A stretch of DNA of 64,000 nt from CBFDBF01 sp050304615 (GCA_050304615.1 JBNLDW010000002.1:17570-81569); one strand, 5' to 3'. Positions 1 through 9,362 are shown, counted from the stretch's first letter. Notes: generated by a model not told the origin, from the sequence alone. A program made the numbers and translations.

Positions 1-508
1 CAGGTAACTCAGGCTGGTTTAAGAGCTGGTGGAAAATGGATTGACGAGCCTGTTGTAGCTGTGTCTTCTCCAGTTGTTGTTGTAGTCGATTTACATCTGC
101 TTGGGTGGCTGTGCTATCCAGGATAATTAGAGGATCACCCTGACTAACCATTTGCCCTTCCTGGACATGAATGGCTTTGACAGTGCCTATTTCCAGTGGT
201 TGGATAGTTTTAACCCGGCCGCTGGGGATGATTTTGCCCTGAGCAACAGCCACTATGTCTATCTTGCCAAAAAAGCCCCACAATACGGCAATTAAAAATA
301 ACAGCACGATAGACCAGATAATAGCTCGACCAGTAGGGGAGGGCGGTGTTTCTTGTACTTCGAGTGCCGCCGGCATAAACGCATTGGCACTACGCTTGAT
401 TGTTTCCGGATTATCCAGTCGATTCTCCAGCATATCCCGACATATTGTATACCAGGCTATCGGCTTGAAGGTGATATTGGCATCACGTATTTTTTGCCCG
501 ATCTTCAT
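1..508 (-). CDS. HlyD-family type I secretion periplasmic adaptor (N-terminal part; gene runs off the window)
   Basis: Membrane-fusion protein that links the inner-membrane ABC transporter to an outer-membrane TolC-like channel. The visible N-terminus begins MKIGQKIRDA. It has a cytosolic stretch, one membrane segment around residues 62-80, and then the start of the biotinyl-lipoyl-like and coiled-coil region (GKIIPSGRVKTIQPLE near residue 91, then a Gln-rich helix), as in HlyD. The start ATG overlaps the TGA of the upstream ABC transporter gene as ATGA, so the two are translationally coupled. The 3' end lies before base 1. The secreted substrate is not in the window. Confidence 0.9.
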   Translation of the reverse strand, partial: MKIGQKIRDANITFKPIAWYTICRDMLENRLDNPETIKRSANAFMPAALEVQETPPSPTGRAIIWSIVLLFLIAVLWGFFGKIDIVAVAQGKIIPSGRVKTIQPLEIGTVKAIHVQEGQMVSQGDPLIILDSTATQADVNRLQQQLEKTQLQQARQSIFHQLLNQPELP

Positions 509-2661
509 GCCACTTCTCCTTGAGCTGCGCGTTGGTGAAAATGTAGCTTGGCATAGATGCCTCCTTGCTTAAGCAGTGCATCGTGATGGCCTTGTTCTAC
601 GATACGGCCTCTATCGACCACCAGAATCCGATTGGCATGCCTGATTGTTGAGAGGCGGTGAGCAATAATGAAGACTGTTCTACCGTTGCAGATAGCCTGC
701 ATGTTCCGCTGGATGATTCGTTCTGACTCATAATCTAGAGCGCTGGTGGCTTCATCGAAGATCAAGATGCGTGGGTTATTGAGTAAAGCACGCGCAATGG
801 CGATGCGTTGCTTCTGCCCGCCAGATAAGTTTTTGCCTTGCTCTTCGATTTTAGTGTCGTAGCCCTCGGGTAATTCGAGAATAAATTCATGGGCCCCCGC
901 CAGTTTGGCGACGTGGATCACCCGATCAATAGGAATACCAGGATCAGTCAGGGCGATGTTTTCTTTGACGGAACGGCTAAAAAGGTAGTTCTCCTGCAAC
1001 ACCACGCCGACTTGTCTACGCAGCCATGCGGGTTGTACAAGAGATAGATCAACGCCATCAATCAGAATGCGTCCGCTTTCAGGTACATAAAGGCGTTGTA
1101 TCAACTTGGCTAGTGTGCTTTTACCTGAGCCGGAACGGCCCACGATACCAATCACTTCACCTGGCTGGATGGCCAAGCTGATATTATTCAGTATTTGCGG
1201 TTGGTCAGGATGGTAGCGAAAACTAACATGTTCAAACTGCACATGTCCTTTTATACTGGGTAAGGTAGTGCGATTGGGATTGTGGCCCGGCTCAATGGGA
1301 GAATTGAGGATATCCCCTAATCGCTCGATTGAGATGCCTGCTTGTTGAAAATCCTGCCATAGTTGAACTAATCTCAGAATTGGTCCGCTAACTCGGCCGG
1401 CGATCATGTTAAAGGCGATTAACTGGCCTACAGTTAGCTCTCCGGTAATTACTAGCTTGGCACCAAACCAGAGGATCAAAACAGTTACAACCTTATTGAT
1501 GAATTGAGCAAACTGACTGGCCATATTGCCCAGATTTTGGCTGCGAAAAGAGGAGGAGACATAACCTGCCAATTGCTCCTCCCATTTGCGCTGCATCTGA
1601 GGCTCTACAGCCATTGACTTAAGCGTTTCCGCGCCTGCAACTGACTCAATTAGAAAGGCCTGGTTCTCTGCGCCACGTTTAAATTTTTCATCCAGGCGTT
1701 TTCTGAGAATCGGTGTAATAAAAGCCGATAACAGTACGTAGAAAGGGATCGAGGCCAAGACGATCGTGAACAAGGTGGTACTGTAATAATACAGCACCGC
1801 AAAGAATACAAAGGTAAACAGGATATCAATTACCAGCGTCAGGGCTGAACCGGTAATAAAGCTACGGATGGTTTCCAGCTCGCGTACACGAGCAACAGTT
1901 GTACCCACTTGCCGCGACTGAAAGTAAGCGATAGGCAGATTGATCAAATGTTTAAAAAGATTGCTGCCCAGTGAGACATCAATTCGGCTGGCTGTGTGAG
2001 AAAACAGATAGGTGCGCAAACCATTCAGCACCACATCAAATAGGGAGATTGTTAATAACCCAATGGCCAGCACATTCAGTGTGGTTAATCCACGGTGTAC
2101 CAGAACCTTGTCAATGACTACCTGGAAGAAGAGTGGAGTAATGAGCGCAAATAGCTGTATAAAAAATGAAGCCAGCAGTACTTCACCTAATAGTTTCTTA
2201 TGCTTAATAATCGCAGGGATAAACCAGCTAACGTCAAATTTACCTGTCATGCCGGGTAATATCGAACGCTTGGTGACAAGGATTAATTCACCCGACCAGA
2301 GCTTCATCAGTTGCTCTATGGAAAGCGTGCGAGGGCGGTCGGCACCTGGCTCCTGGACTAACACCTTCTCTTGCTGGGTATTATACTGAGCCAGTATAAA
2401 GTAGCGTCCATCTGTATCCTTAGCAATTGCCGGAAGGGTGATAGATTGTAGCTGCTCAGCGGTGCATTTGAGTGCTTTGGCTTTTAGCTTTAGATAGGTT
2501 GCAGCGCGAAGAATATCAGAGTCAGAGAAAGTTTTGCCGGATTGGCCAAATTGATGAACTAGGGCTTGGGGATCAGCAGCTATATGATGGAAGCGGGCTA
2601 ACAACACCAAGGAGATACAACCTGTATCGATGCTTGTACTTCCTTGTTGAGAAAAGTCCAT
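505..2661 (-). CDS. Type I secretion ABC transporter, HlyB-like, with inactive peptidase-like domain
   Basis: ATP-driven inner-membrane exporter of a type I secretion system. Residues 1-130 form a C39-peptidase-like domain. At the position of the catalytic Cys this protein has Thr (IDTG, residues 11-14), so it should bind substrate rather than cleave it, as HlyB does. An ABC membrane domain follows (about 150-440). The ATPase domain has Walker A GRSGSGKST (508-516), signature LSGGQ (612-616) and Walker B ILIFDEATSALD (632-643). At 718 residues it is the usual HlyB length and reads very like HlyB throughout. The HlyD gene follows with an ATGA overlap. An RTX-type or large adhesin substrate is likely but not visible here. 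Confidence 0.93.
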   Translation of the reverse strand: MDFSQQGSTSIDTGCISLVLLARFHHIAADPQALVHQFGQSGKTFSDSDILRAATYLKLKAKALKCTAEQLQSITLPAIAKDTDGRYFILAQYNTQQEKVLVQEPGADRPRTLSIEQLMKLWSGELILVTKRSILPGMTGKFDVSWFIPAIIKHKKLLGEVLLASFFIQLFALITPLFFQVVIDKVLVHRGLTTLNVLAIGLLTISLFDVVLNGLRTYLFSHTASRIDVSLGSNLFKHLINLPIAYFQSRQVGTTVARVRELETIRSFITGSALTLVIDILFTFVFFAVLYYYSTTLFTIVLASIPFYVLLSAFITPILRKRLDEKFKRGAENQAFLIESVAGAETLKSMAVEPQMQRKWEEQLAGYVSSSFRSQNLGNMASQFAQFINKVVTVLILWFGAKLVITGELTVGQLIAFNMIAGRVSGPILRLVQLWQDFQQAGISIERLGDILNSPIEPGHNPNRTTLPSIKGHVQFEHVSFRYHPDQPQILNNISLAIQPGEVIGIVGRSGSGKSTLAKLIQRLYVPESGRILIDGVDLSLVQPAWLRRQVGVVLQENYLFSRSVKENIALTDPGIPIDRVIHVAKLAGAHEFILELPEGYDTKIEEQGKNLSGGQKQRIAIARALLNNPRILIFDEATSALDYESERIIQRNMQAICNGRTVFIIAHRLSTIRHANRILVVDRGRIVEQGHHDALLKQGGIYAKLHFHQRAAQGEVA

Positions 2662-3184
2662 TTAGTACTCGTCCCATGCTATAAGTTATGCCTATTTCTG
2701 ATACTGCCAATACAGCAATACCGAACTCTGATCGTAACAATCATAAAGACTGGGTGCAAATAATTTTCACTGCTATTTATGAAAATGATCACCATCCACA
2801 CCAATCTCTAGAAATTTCACCTCATACCGTTTCTCAATCACCAAACAGATCTCTGCCTCCCTCGCAAGCAGGGAAGGAGTTAATCAGAGGTTCCATAGCC
2901 TTTTAAATCCCACATCCCAACCCTCGGCTTTGGCCTCCTGCATCACCCTACCTCCCCCATCCCTGGAGTTGTCTCCCAGAGCGAGAGTGGAATAAGTGGG
3001 ACAGCAGTGACTCCCCATACTAACCCTCGGCACCTGCTCCTGCGTTGCTCTAGCGCCTACATACCTGTGGGCGTCCCCGCTAGCAAGCAGGGGAGTCTGA
3101 AACAGAGCAGCACAGCAACAGCCCTTATTACACCCAATACACGGGGGGGGGATACAGATTAAGAGTTTAACCAGAAACCGGACT
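2662..3184. other. Gene-free stretch between the HlyB-like gene and pyrC
   Basis: About 520 bases with no convincing gene. The promoter of the minus-strand secretion operon should lie just above 2661. A 72-codon open frame at 2688-2906 has no ribosome site or recognisable domain. A run of nine G lies at about 3143-3151, just downstream of the pyrC stop, and an imperfect hairpin CCCCGCTAGCAAGCAGGGG lies near 3087. No T-rich intrinsic terminator is clear. Confidence 0.5.
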
Positions 3185-4522
3185 CTAACGCTGGAACTGC
3201 AGCCGCTGTCCGCGTGGCTCCGAATAGAGCTTCCCCTGCTGATACACTATATTCCCATTGACTATAGTCGTATCTACCGTAGAGCGTAGCTGCTCCCCCT
3301 CCAGCGGTGACCAGCCACACTTGTAGAGTAGATCATCCCTCTCTACCAGCATGGGATCATGCAGATTCACCAGTACCATATCTGCCCAATAACCCTCGCG
3401 CAGATAGCCACGATCGACGATATCAAAAAGCTTGGCAGGGGCATGACAAGCCCGCTCTACCAGGGTCTCAAGGGATATGTGCTGGTCATGATAGAGCTCT
3501 AGCAACATCGGAAGTGCATGTTGCACCAGCGGCAATCCTGATGGGGCCTGGAAGTAACTGTTCTGCTTCTCTGCCCAGGTGTGGGGAGCATGATCGGTAG
3601 CCACCACATCGATGCGTCCATCTTTCAAGGCTTGGCGCAGAGTATCGCGATCAGTAGATGACTTGATGGCTGGATTGCACTTGATGAGGGCCCCTTTGCG
3701 GTCATAATCTTCATCAGAATAATACAGATGGTGTACACACACCTCGGCGGTGATCATCTTCTCATCCAGCGGCTTGGCCTCGAAAAGGTCCATCTCCATG
3801 GCCGTGGTCAGATGCAACACATGCAGCCTAGTGCCATAGCGCTTGGCTAGCTCCACCGCAAATGATGATGATAGATAACACACCTCATCACTCCGAATGT
3901 GGGGGTGCATAGAGATAGGCACATCTTCTCCATACTTGGCCCGCGCCTCTTCTTCGTTACGCTGTATGGCTGGTGAGTCCTCGCAGTGAGTAGCCACCAG
4001 AACCGGGGCATCACGGAATATCTGTTCTAGAACCTCTTCCTTGTCCACCAGCATATTTCCAGTAGAAGAGCCCATGAACACCTTGATCCCACATGCCTGT
4101 TTTGGATCAAGGGAACGAATTACATCTATGTTGTCGTTGGTGGCTCCCAGATAGAAGGCGTAATTGGCCATCGAACGTCCAGCTGCCATGGCATATTTAT
4201 CTTCCAGTGCCTGCAGCGTAACCGTCTGTGGATTAGTGTTGGGCATATCCATAAAACTGGTGATGCCACCGGCGACTGCGGCCTGAGACTCGGTATGGAT
4301 ATCACCCTTATCGGTTGCCCCCGGCTCACGAAAGTGGACCTGATCATCGATCATGCCAGGCATAAGCAGCATGCCATTGGCATCCAGTACTGGGGTAGAG
4401 TTATTGACACTGATCGCTGGGGCAATCTGCTCAATCCTCCCATTACGCACCAACAGATCACCATGCTTTATACAGCCGTCACTTACCATGTTGGCATGTT
4501 TAATCAGGATATCACTGTCCAT
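3185..4522 (-). CDS. pyrC: Dihydroorotase (class I, amidohydrolase family)
   Basis: Catalyses ring closure of carbamoyl-aspartate to dihydroorotate in pyrimidine synthesis. The 445-residue protein shows the metal-site start (DDQVHFREPG), the stretch with the Lys that becomes carboxylated (IKVFMGSSTGN) and the C-terminal ATDHAPHT loop. In the usual HxH metal motif the first His is replaced by Gln (QVH). I recall this form from a dihydroorotase subgroup common in Bacteroidetes, so it is probably a functional variant. The ATG shares one base with the gloB stop, so pyrC is the last gene of a hisI-gloB-pyrC operon. A hydantoinase or allantoinase is less likely given the PNTNPQT motif. Confidence 0.88.
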   Translation of the reverse strand: MDSDILIKHANMVSDGCIKHGDLLVRNGRIEQIAPAISVNNSTPVLDANGMLLMPGMIDDQVHFREPGATDKGDIHTESQAAVAGGITSFMDMPNTNPQTVTLQALEDKYAMAAGRSMANYAFYLGATNDNIDVIRSLDPKQACGIKVFMGSSTGNMLVDKEEVLEQIFRDAPVLVATHCEDSPAIQRNEEEARAKYGEDVPISMHPHIRSDEVCYLSSSFAVELAKRYGTRLHVLHLTTAMEMDLFEAKPLDEKMITAEVCVHHLYYSDEDYDRKGALIKCNPAIKSSTDRDTLRQALKDGRIDVVATDHAPHTWAEKQNSYFQAPSGLPLVQHALPMLLELYHDQHISLETLVERACHAPAKLFDIVDRGYLREGYWADMVLVNLHDPMLVERDDLLYKCGWSPLEGEQLRSTVDTTIVNGNIVYQQGKLYSEPRGQRLQFQR

Positions 4523-5301
4523 CAGTCGTACTCCCGGTCTTTCCAGTTACGGATTGCGCGAAATATCTCGGCCCCGCTATGCAGACTATTACCAATGTAG
4601 CGTTCAGCGGCCGCGATGACCCCACTCTCACCACAACGCATAAAGGGATTGGTGTCCAACTCCAGTTGTAATGTGGAGGGGACCGTCGGCTCACCCCGCG
4701 CACGCTGCCCCTGCGCATCCACCTCCCGCTGTAGCAGTGCCTGATTATCTGGCTCTACCCATTTGGCAAAACCGATATTATCCAGCGTGTACTCATGGGC
4801 GCAGTAGAGCAAGGTGCCTGCTGGCAGGGCGGCAATCCGTTGGAGCGAATCATACAGCTGCTCATGGGTACCACTAAAGACCCGACCACAGCCGCAGGCA
4901 AACAGTGTATCGCCACAAAACAGGGCACCATCAGCCAGATAGGCCAGATGGCCCTCGGTATGACCCGGCAGCTCCATTGTGGATAGGGATAGATCAAGTC
5001 CGGCAAGGTGGATAGACTCTCCATCATGCAGCTTCTTGGTGACCACCGAAATCTCCTCATTGGCCGGCCCAAAGACCGTGACCTCTGGATATTCCGCCGC
5101 CAACTCTCGCACCCCGCCGGTATGATCGCCATGTTTGTGGGTCAACAGGATGGCCTCCAACTCCAGCCCCTCCCGTCTTAGCAGCTCGAGTAGCGGCTCC
5201 TCATCCCCCGGATCCACTACCGCCACCCGCTTTACCCCGGGCCGACGCAGCAACCAGATATAGTTATCATCGAATGCCGATATGGGGGTAATCTCCAACA
5301 T
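4522..5301 (-). CDS. gloB: Hydroxyacylglutathione hydrolase (glyoxalase II)
   Basis: Cytosolic metallo-beta-lactamase-fold enzyme that hydrolyses S-lactoylglutathione to lactate and glutathione, the second step of methylglyoxal detoxification. The binuclear metal motif THKHGDHTGG (THxHxDH) lies near residue 54. Further metal residues are in PGHTEGH, FCGDTLF and YCAHEYT. The C-terminal substrate-binding helices with NPFMR and the terminal W-K-D are typical, and 259 residues is the usual length. It lies two bases after hisI and overlaps the start of pyrC by one base, so the three are co-transcribed although their pathways differ. Confidence 0.94.
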   Translation of the reverse strand: MLEITPISAFDDNYIWLLRRPGVKRVAVVDPGDEEPLLELLRREGLELEAILLTHKHGDHTGGVRELAAEYPEVTVFGPANEEISVVTKKLHDGESIHLAGLDLSLSTMELPGHTEGHLAYLADGALFCGDTLFACGCGRVFSGTHEQLYDSLQRIAALPAGTLLYCAHEYTLDNIGFAKWVEPDNQALLQREVDAQGQRARGEPTVPSTLQLELDTNPFMRCGESGVIAAAERYIGNSLHSGAEIFRAIRNWKDREYD

Positions 5302-5303
5302 GT

Positions 5304-5735
5304 CTATTTTCCGTACAGCTCCTTGGGATCGATCAGAGGATCACTGATAACCTCTAGACGGAGACCGCGCACCGCGCTATAGAAACAGCTCCGCCGCCCG
5401 GTGTGACATGCCGGACCAGTCTGATCCACCAGTAGAAGCAAGGTATCTCCATCACAGTCCACACGGAGTTCCTGCAGCTGCTGCACCTGCCCGGATGACT
5501 CTCCCTTGCGCCACAACTTCTGGCGTGAGCGCGACCAATAACAGACCCGGCCGGTCTCTAAAGTCTCCTCCAGCGCTATTCGGTTCATCCAGGCCATCAT
5601 CAGGACTTCGCCCGTATCGTGCTGCTGGGCGATGGCCGGGAGCAGACCATCGGCATTAAATGGCAGGCTCTCCACCGCCTTACTCCACGCCACAGACTCG
5701 CCACTAGCCAGACCTTCAATCTTCTTCCACATCAT
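5304..5735 (-). CDS. hisI: Phosphoribosyl-AMP cyclohydrolase
   Basis: Opens the adenine ring of phosphoribosyl-AMP in histidine synthesis. The signatures YWSRSRQKLWRKGE and DCDGDTLLLLVDQTG followed by ACHTGRRSCFY hold the zinc-binding cysteines. There is no fused PRA-PH (HisE) domain. The open frame extends to 5786, but I place the start at the ATGATG at 5735/5732 because AGGAG lies about five bases upstream and the extra 17 residues do not look like the family. This is a lone his gene, first in an operon with gloB and pyrC, away from a his cluster. Confidence 0.9.
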   Translation of the reverse strand: MMWKKIEGLASGESVAWSKAVESLPFNADGLLPAIAQQHDTGEVLMMAWMNRIALEETLETGRVCYWSRSRQKLWRKGESSGQVQQLQELRVDCDGDTLLLLVDQTGPACHTGRRSCFYSAVRGLRLEVISDPLIDPKELYGK

Positions 5736-5814
5736 TAAGACTCCTAATCTGCGATGCCCCAATGATACCACCCTTCCTGTAGTCACCAGAGGAACAGAGT
5801 GAGATAATTAGCGA

Positions 5815-6375
5815 ATGAATATTAAACTGCTCTATTCCCTGCTTTTTCTTACTCTGTTGAGCGGCTGTGGTTCCGATGAGGAGCCGCTGGCCGAACCGGG
5901 CGAGCCACCACTTGTTATTGCCGCCGATCTAGGAGATTTGGCCCAACTGGAGTCACTGCTGGCCACCCAGCAAGATTTAGATGTGCGCGATAGCTGTCAG
6001 TGGACTCCACTTATGAAGGCGGCCGTTAACGGCCACACTGCAGTAGCACGAAAACTGCTGGCCGCAGGGGCCACCACCGGACTGGGGGACAAGGGTGGAT
6101 ACACCGCCATGATGCTGGCCGCATCAAATAACCATGCCGATATTGTAGAACTGCTGCTGCAACACGGCAGCGACATAAACCACATAGAATCTACCGAGGG
6201 TTTCAGCGCCCTAATCTGGGCGGCGCAACGGGGCCACCTAGAGACGGTAGAGGTACTTCTAAGACACAACGCAAATCGACAATTGCGCGATCATAAAGGG
6301 AGGAGCGCCCTCGACTGGGCAAGTCAAAACAACCATCAAAGAGTTATCCAGCTTCTATCGGGCGACTCTCCATGA
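5815..6375 (+). CDS. Ankyrin-repeat lipoprotein
   Basis: A 186-residue envelope protein. The N-terminus has a lipoprotein signal (LLYSLLFLTLLSGC), with Cys 18 as the likely lipidated residue. After it come four ankyrin repeats (for example TPLMKAAVNGHTAVARKLL, then TAMMLAASNNHADIVELLL, and SALIWAAQRGHLETVEVLL), the last ending near the C-terminus. Ankyrin repeats bind other proteins. Small periplasmic ankyrin lipoproteins are often linked to catalase or stress functions, but no partner is visible here. It is divergent from hisI, with both promoters in 5736-5814. Confidence 0.85.
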   Translation: MNIKLLYSLLFLTLLSGCGSDEEPLAEPGEPPLVIAADLGDLAQLESLLATQQDLDVRDSCQWTPLMKAAVNGHTAVARKLLAAGATTGLGDKGGYTAMMLAASNNHADIVELLLQHGSDINHIESTEGFSALIWAAQRGHLETVEVLLRHNANRQLRDHKGRSALDWASQNNHQRVIQLLSGDSP

Positions 6376-6834
6376 AATATCTGCAGGGTTTCTCCAACAG
6401 AAGATCTCGATAGTTACAAATATCGAGAAAAACGCGGTAAGGCAGAGCCGCGAATATTGCTATAAAGCCCATTGCTGTCCCACAAACCTTTATTTCAACG
6501 CTAAGGCGCAGAGACGCGAAGAACGCAAAGGTTATAACTGTTTGAATACAAGCTAGTATTTCTTAGCGACCATTGCGCCTTGGCGTCTTCGCCTAAAGGG
6601 AAGTAGGCGAGTGGCGTGAGCATGGAGCGGAAGCTTTACGTTAAATAATGCGAATCCATGTTCCCGCCTCAATGGTTACGGTCGTATGCTCGAGTTTTCA
6701 AGCAGTTATCCGCTAAATTTGCATATCTTATGGGACAGCAGTGTATAAAGCCCGCAAATTATTTTGAATATATTCGTAAATATTTGCGGTTTTTTGCGTC
6801 CATTTGCGGCTAAATAGTATACAGCCGTATCTGC
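6376..6834. repeat. Intergenic stretch with dispersed repeat units
   Basis: About 460 bases without a gene. It carries a unit of the type CTAAGGCGCAGAGACGCGAA ending in GCAAAGG at about 6499-6532. An inverted partner (GCGCCTTGGCGTCTTCGCC) lies at about 6575-6594. A second motif at 6750-6815 has TTTGCGG-type words (TATTCGTAAATATTTGCGG and CCATTTGCGGCTAAA). Related words recur at 63140-63310 next to the rRNA operon, and a fragment recurs near 54410. This looks like a family of small non-coding intergenic repeats. Confidence 0.55.
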
Positions 6835-8184
6835 TCAATCCCCTGAAGGGTTATCCCTGAAATACTCCCTGGTCAGCTTAAATACCACCGGGCTAAGTAA
6901 CAACAGCGCTATCAGGTTGGGCAATGCCATCAAGGCATTCAGGGTGTCGGCTACCAACCAGGTAAATTTTAGATTGGCGGTAGCTCCGATCGGTATTGCC
7001 ATGATCCAGAACAGCCGAAACGGCATGATCGAGCGTACCCCGAACAGATACTCCACGCACTTCTCTCCATAGAAACTCCAACCCAATAGGGTGGTAAAGG
7101 CGAACAGGGCCAGACCTACGGTGACCACATGGCCGCCTGCACCAGGTAACGCACTCTCGAAGGCGAGACGCGATAACGAGGCACCGGTCTCGCCACTGTT
7201 CCAGACACCGGTAACTATAATAACCAGGCCGGTGATGCTACAGACGATGATGGTATCGATAAAGGTCCCGAGCATCGCCACCGTTCCCTGACGCACCGGG
7301 TTGTCGGTCTCAGCAGCCGCATGGGCGATGGGGGCACTACCAAGCCCCGCCTCGTTGGAGAAGATGCCGCGCGCCACACCCCACTGAATGGCAAGCAGCA
7401 CCCCCGCCCCGGCGAAGCCGCCTGTGGCCGCTGTCGGGGTAAAGGCGTGCTTTACAATCAGTGCAATGGCAGCCGGAATCTCGGCCGCATGTAGCAGCAA
7501 CACCAACAGGCCACCGCCTATGTAGGCCGCCGCCATCAGGGGTACCAGCTTGCCGGCCACCTCAGCGATGCGGCGGATACCACCGATCAGCACCAGCCCC
7601 ACCAATACCGCCATGACCATACCGGTCACCAAGGTAGGTAACGAAAAGTTGGAGTTAAGGGCGTCCGCTACGGAATTGGCCTGTACCGTATTGCCGATAC
7701 CGAACCCGGCCAACGCCCCAAAGATCGCGAACACGGTGCCGAGCCAGGCCCAACTCTTGCCCAGACCGTTCTTGATATAGAACATGGGGCCGCCGATATG
7801 GTTGCCCTCTTCGTCCAGCTCGCGGTATTTCACCGCCAGCACCGCCTCCGCGTACTTGGTGGCCATACCAACTAGGGCGGTACACCACATCCAGAACAGC
7901 GCACCCGGTCCACCCCAGAAGATAGCAGTGGCAACCCCGGCGATATTACCGGTACCTATGGTAGCGGAGAGCGATGTCATCAAGGCATTAAAGGGGGTGA
8001 TATCGCCCTCGCCTACCCCATGGCGACCCCGCCACAACATACGGAAACCATAAACCAGACGGGCCAGCGGCATCAGCCGCAGCCCTATCATCAGGAACAA
8101 TCCAGTACCGAGGATAAGCACCAGCATTGCCGGGCCCCATACCACACCATTGAGCTGTTTTATGAGTTCGGTCAAGGTCTCCAT
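6835..8184 (-). CDS. Alanine or glycine:cation symporter, AGCS family
   Basis: Inner-membrane secondary transporter that takes up alanine or glycine with Na+ (or H+). The 449 residues contain about 10-11 membrane segments and family signatures: SLSATIGTGNIAGVATAI near residue 75, EDG-region GGPMFYIKNGLG near 130, and the conserved NEAGLGSAPIAHAAA near 275. The length is normal. The start ATG at 8184 is preceded by GAGAG. It is monocistronic, facing the same way as the FKBP gene upstream but separated by 72 bases. I see no glycine riboswitch in that short gap. Confidence 0.9.
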   Translation of the reverse strand: METLTELIKQLNGVVWGPAMLVLILGTGLFLMIGLRLMPLARLVYGFRMLWRGRHGVGEGDITPFNALMTSLSATIGTGNIAGVATAIFWGGPGALFWMWCTALVGMATKYAEAVLAVKYRELDEEGNHIGGPMFYIKNGLGKSWAWLGTVFAIFGALAGFGIGNTVQANSVADALNSNFSLPTLVTGMVMAVLVGLVLIGGIRRIAEVAGKLVPLMAAAYIGGGLLVLLLHAAEIPAAIALIVKHAFTPTAATGGFAGAGVLLAIQWGVARGIFSNEAGLGSAPIAHAAAETDNPVRQGTVAMLGTFIDTIIVCSITGLVIIVTGVWNSGETGASLSRLAFESALPGAGGHVVTVGLALFAFTTLLGWSFYGEKCVEYLFGVRSIMPFRLFWIMAIPIGATANLKFTWLVADTLNALMALPNLIALLLLSPVVFKLTREYFRDNPSGD

Positions 8185-8256
8185 AAATCTCTCCGCTATC
8201 TACAGTGGAACCTCCGATTAGATCGGTGGTTCGTCATTATTATTTTTTAAACAGTG

Positions 8257-8937
8257 TTACTTCTTGCTGCTAGAGATCAACTCTACCTCAAATACCAGGG
8301 TCTGGTTAGGAGCGATTGCTGGTGGCGCACCCCGTGCCCCGTAGGCCATGGCTGAGGGGATAAAGAGCTTCCACTTGGCCCCTGGACGCATCTTTGACAA
8401 TGCCTCACTAAATCCAGGGATCACCCCCTCCAGATTAAAGGTCGCAGGCTGGCCACGACTATAAGAGCTATCAAACTCTGTACCGTCAAGCAGCGTCCCT
8501 CGATAGTGGACGGTGACATCGGCGCCCGCCTTGGGTAGATCCCCTTTCCCCGCCTGCATCTCTATGTATTGCAGACCACTCTCAAGCTCTACCACGCCCG
8601 GCTTGCCTTTGTTCTCCACCAAAAACTTCTGCTCCTGCTCAAGGGCACTTTGGGCCTGCTTTGCATGCGCCGTGGCAATAAGCGTCTTACCCTCATCTAT
8701 CGCCTTGGACATCTCATCCATGCTCAACTGTGGCTGCTTCTTCTTTGCCATATCATCAATTGCCGCCAACAGCGCCGCCGTGTCGATCTTTATAGGCTGC
8801 GCCTCCATCTGCTTGGCGAATATATAGCCAGTGGCATAACTAAACCGCTGTTCTGCGGTCTTTAACTCTACGCCATGGGCAGTAATGGCGGCCAACAAAC
8901 CCACCAACAAGAGGGTGAAACGGAGTGGTTTCAGCAT
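8257..8937 (-). CDS. FKBP-type peptidyl-prolyl isomerase (Mip/FkpA/FklB-like)
   Basis: Catalyses cis-trans isomerisation of prolyl bonds, acting as a folding helper in the periplasm. The N-terminal 22 residues form a signal peptide (LLLVGLLAAITAHG). Residues about 25-110 are the helical dimerisation domain (FSYATGYIFAKQMEAQ). The C-terminal half is the FKBP domain, with VTVHYRGTLLDGTEFDSSY, FNLEGVIPGFSEAL and AYGARGAPPAIAPNQTLVFE. The length (226) matches the Mip group. No lipobox Cys is present, so it is probably soluble. Confidence 0.9.
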   Translation of the reverse strand: MLKPLRFTLLLVGLLAAITAHGVELKTAEQRFSYATGYIFAKQMEAQPIKIDTAALLAAIDDMAKKKQPQLSMDEMSKAIDEGKTLIATAHAKQAQSALEQEQKFLVENKGKPGVVELESGLQYIEMQAGKGDLPKAGADVTVHYRGTLLDGTEFDSSYSRGQPATFNLEGVIPGFSEALSKMRPGAKWKLFIPSAMAYGARGAPPAIAPNQTLVFEVELISSSKK

Positions 8938-9125
8938 AACTATTTCCTTTGAGTTGTCGTCTGTTGTCGCCCAATTTGAGCGGCATTGAGTACCCTAACT
9001 ACTCATCCGTGAGAACACAATTCCTATATGGCGTCAAAATTAGCCAGCTAGTCACATTTCTGACGCTTTCGCCTTGGATTTATCCAGAATCAGGCCTACT
9101 ATTCAGATATAAGAGGCAAAATGCA

Positions 9126-9362
9126 ATGATCGATTCAGTAACATCTTCTGCACTGCAAGGCATCCGGAGAGGATACCAGGGTATCCGCCGTAGTGCGGCA
9201 GAGATAGCCAGTGCAGGTCAGATGCAGGGCACCGCCTCCAGCAGAGACCTAACCCGCTCCCTGATAGAGATGAAGCAGTACAGCCTGCACACCAAGGCCT
9301 CAGTAAAGGTATTGCAGACCTCTAGCGATCTACTTGGAACCCTGCTCGACGTGAAGGCTTGA
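9126..9362 (+). CDS. Small protein resembling the C-terminal part of flagellar rod/hook proteins
   Basis: A 78-residue protein. I start it at the ATG at 9126 (AGAGG nine bases upstream), because the upstream extension to 8949 does not look protein-like. It has an N-terminal helix (SALQGIRRGYQGIRRSAAEI), a middle LIEMKQYSLHTKASVKVLQT and a C-terminal SSDLLGTLLDVKA. That end resembles the C-terminal helix of flagellar basal-body proteins such as FlgC (typically ending L-G-T-L-L-D). No other flagellar gene is nearby. Small stand-alone proteins like this are widespread in gammaproteobacteria without an assigned role, so I infer only the structural likeness. Confidence 0.6.
   Translation: MIDSVTSSALQGIRRGYQGIRRSAAEIASAGQMQGTASSRDLTRSLIEMKQYSLHTKASVKVLQTSSDLLGTLLDVKA

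Noticed and set aside
505..2661. An active bacteriocin-type peptidase transporter
   Set aside because: The catalytic Cys position of the C39 domain is Thr, and the sequence follows HlyB.
2688..2906. 72-codon open frame upstream of the HlyB-like gene
   Set aside because: No ribosome site, no recognisable domain and low-complexity composition.
4512..4718. Many Arg/Ser/Pro-rich frames opposite real genes (for example in gloB, the SulP gene, amtB and the respiratory operon)
   Set aside because: They are shadows in other frames of well-identified genes.
8185..8256. A glycine riboswitch before the AGCS transporter
   Set aside because: Only 72 bases are available and no riboswitch-like pairing is visible.
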